A DNA stretch of 64,000 nt from CAIWHR01 sp963830485 (GTDB lineage Bacteria; Pseudomonadota; Gammaproteobacteria; Burkholderiales; Casimicrobiaceae). The stretch covers positions 51,587 through 115,586 of the forward strand of contig CAWHNE010000025.1 in assembly GCA_963830485.1 (NCBI GenBank). The letters are read 5' to 3'. The notes under the pieces were generated by a model. It saw nothing but the letters and a program-made list of their open reading frames with translations. It was not told the DNA's origin and did no database searches. The translations under genes were made by a program, and so were the position numbers. Shown piece by piece: positions 63,001 to 64,000 of this stretch (the stretch's first letter is position 1; each line of letters begins with the position of its first letter).

Positions 63001-64000
63001 CTACAGGTACGGATCCGCCGCGTCCCGGATCCCGTCGCCCATGAAGTTGAACGCGAGGACCGAAACGATCACGGGAATGGTCGGGATGAGAAGCCACGGA
63101 GAGATGACCAGCGCCTGGATGTTCTGCGCATCCTGAAGCAGAACGCCCCAGCTGATTGCGGGCGGGCGCAGCCCCAGGCCGAGGAAGGAGAGCGAGGTCT
63201 CGCTGATGATGATCGCCGGGATCGCGAGCGTCGTCGCCGCGATGATGTGGCTAATGAAGGACGGCACCATGTGGCGGAAGATGATCCTCGACTTGCTGCA
63301 GCCGACGAGCTCGGCCGCCATGACGAAATCCTCCTCCTTGAGCGAGATGAACCTCCCACGAACGACGCGCGCGAGCTCGGTCCAGCCGATCAGCGAAATG
63401 ATGATCGTGATGGCGAAGTAGACCTGCACGACGTCCCAGTCTGCCGGAAGGGCCGCGGCGAGGCCCATCCAGAGGGGAATCGTCGGGATCGAACGGAGGA
63501 TCTCGATGATGCGCTGGATGATCGTGTCGATCACGCCGCCGAAATAGCCGGAGACGCCGCCCAGGGCGACGCCTAGCACGAGACTCAGCGCGACGCTGAC
63601 GAGGCCGATCGTCATCGACGTCTGCGTCGCGAACATGAGCCGCGACCAGAGGTCCCGTCCCTGCATGTCGGTCCCCATCAGGAAAAGCGACTCTGCCGCC
63701 TTGGCGCCCTCCACGGCGAAGAGACGGCGGTCGGTTGGGATGAAGCCCAGCAATTTGTAAGGCTCTCCCCGGCCGAAGAACGTGATCGGGATCTTCGTGC
63801 TCGTGTCGGGAACGTAGACCCGCTTGAACGTCAGGGGGTCGCGGGTTCCTTTCAACGCATACACGAAGGGTCGGAAGCTGCCGTCGTCGATCCAATGGAT
63901 CGGCTGAGGGGCCATGAGCGATCGCTGGGCGTCCGATTCCTGAGGATCCACGTAGGCAAAGAAGTCGGCGAAGAGCGCAACGACGTAGAACGCGATCAGG
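63001..64000 (-). CDS. OppC/DppC-type ABC transporter permease, 5' end outside the window
   Basis: At least 333 codons are present and the frame stays open to the right edge, with a hydrophobic AFYVVALFADFF at the cut end; the GTG at 63951 is internal, not the start. The C-terminal membrane domain has TSMTIGLVSVALSLVLG, the EAA-type loop (TELARVVRGRFISLKEEDFV) and a FNFMGDGIRDAADPYL end typical of OppC. A roughly 70-residue periplasmic insert lies between the first and second helices. The OppB-like permease and binding protein are expected beyond the edge. Confidence 0.92.
   Translation of the reverse strand, partial: LIAFYVVALFADFFAYVDPQESDAQRSLMAPQPIHWIDDGSFRPFVYALKGTRDPLTFKRVYVPDTSTKIPITFFGRGEPYKLLGFIPTDRRLFAVEGAKAAESLFLMGTDMQGRDLWSRLMFATQTSMTIGLVSVALSLVLGVALGGVSGYFGGVIDTIIQRIIEILRSIPTIPLWMGLAAALPADWDVVQVYFAITIIISLIGWTELARVVRGRFISLKEEDFVMAAELVGCSKSRIIFRHMVPSFISHIIAATTLAIPAIIISETSLSFLGLGLRPPAISWGVLLQDAQNIQALVISPWLLIPTIPVIVSVLAFNFMGDGIRDAADPYL

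Overview
The window looks like a GC-rich betaproteobacterial chromosome, probably from an environmental or metagenome-derived genome. Two conserved blocks support this. One is tyrS / M23 peptidase / anmK followed by erpA, bactofilin, DUF6776, argC, rpsI and rplM. The other is argH beside algZ-algR. I cannot name a genus. Several housekeeping genes carry single-base frameshifts, often in short C or G runs, which look more like consensus errors than real decay.

Layout. 0.2-4.5 kb: a soxYZAXB thiosulfate-oxidation cluster. 4.5-15 kb: a glycosyltransferase and the tyrS-to-rplM block, interrupted by an adenylate-cyclase/TolB-like/TPR gene lying between palindromic repeats. 15-26.9 kb: OsmC, a PCuAC-like protein, a beta-hydroxyacid dehydrogenase, argH, the AlgZ-AlgR pair, a PfkB kinase, an acyltransferase, apaH, rep and a flavoprotein disulfide reductase. 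26.9-28.3 kb: a promoter, SAM-II riboswitch, intrinsic terminator and sulfhydrylase-type gene, forming an attenuation-controlled methionine unit. 28.6-32.2 kb: a GGDEF-EAL gene and a probable PilZ protein. 32.2-39.5 kb: TerC, lpxH, a second palindromic element, two cyclophilins, a TPR protein, nudC and a two-subunit molybdenum hydroxylase. 39.6-42.2 kb: a broken arylsulfatase and a membrane protein. 42.3-49.1 kb: prfB with its programmed +1 frameshift, lysS, threonine aldolase, a DUF962 protein, copA, copZ and tRNA-Pro.

The roughly 10 kb after tRNA-Pro (49.1-59.3 kb) is visibly less GC-rich and gene-poor. It is full of fragments: an IS3-family transposase remnant, an integrase with two in-frame stops, a duplicated piece of that integrase's 5' end, a long direct repeat of which one copy has an internal deletion, and several small secreted or membrane proteins. 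gshA and a universal stress protein lie among them. It reads as a decayed genomic island. From 59.3 kb to the right edge an operon on the minus strand encodes an oligopeptide/oligosaccharide ABC transporter (permease cut by the window edge, two ATPases) followed by kduI and kduD, suggesting uptake and breakdown of unsaturated uronates from pectin-like polymers.

The most unusual non-coding features are two approximately 270-bp nested-palindrome elements (9.2 and 33.9 kb) that share a layout with diverged sequence, and the SAM-II riboswitch with its terminator.
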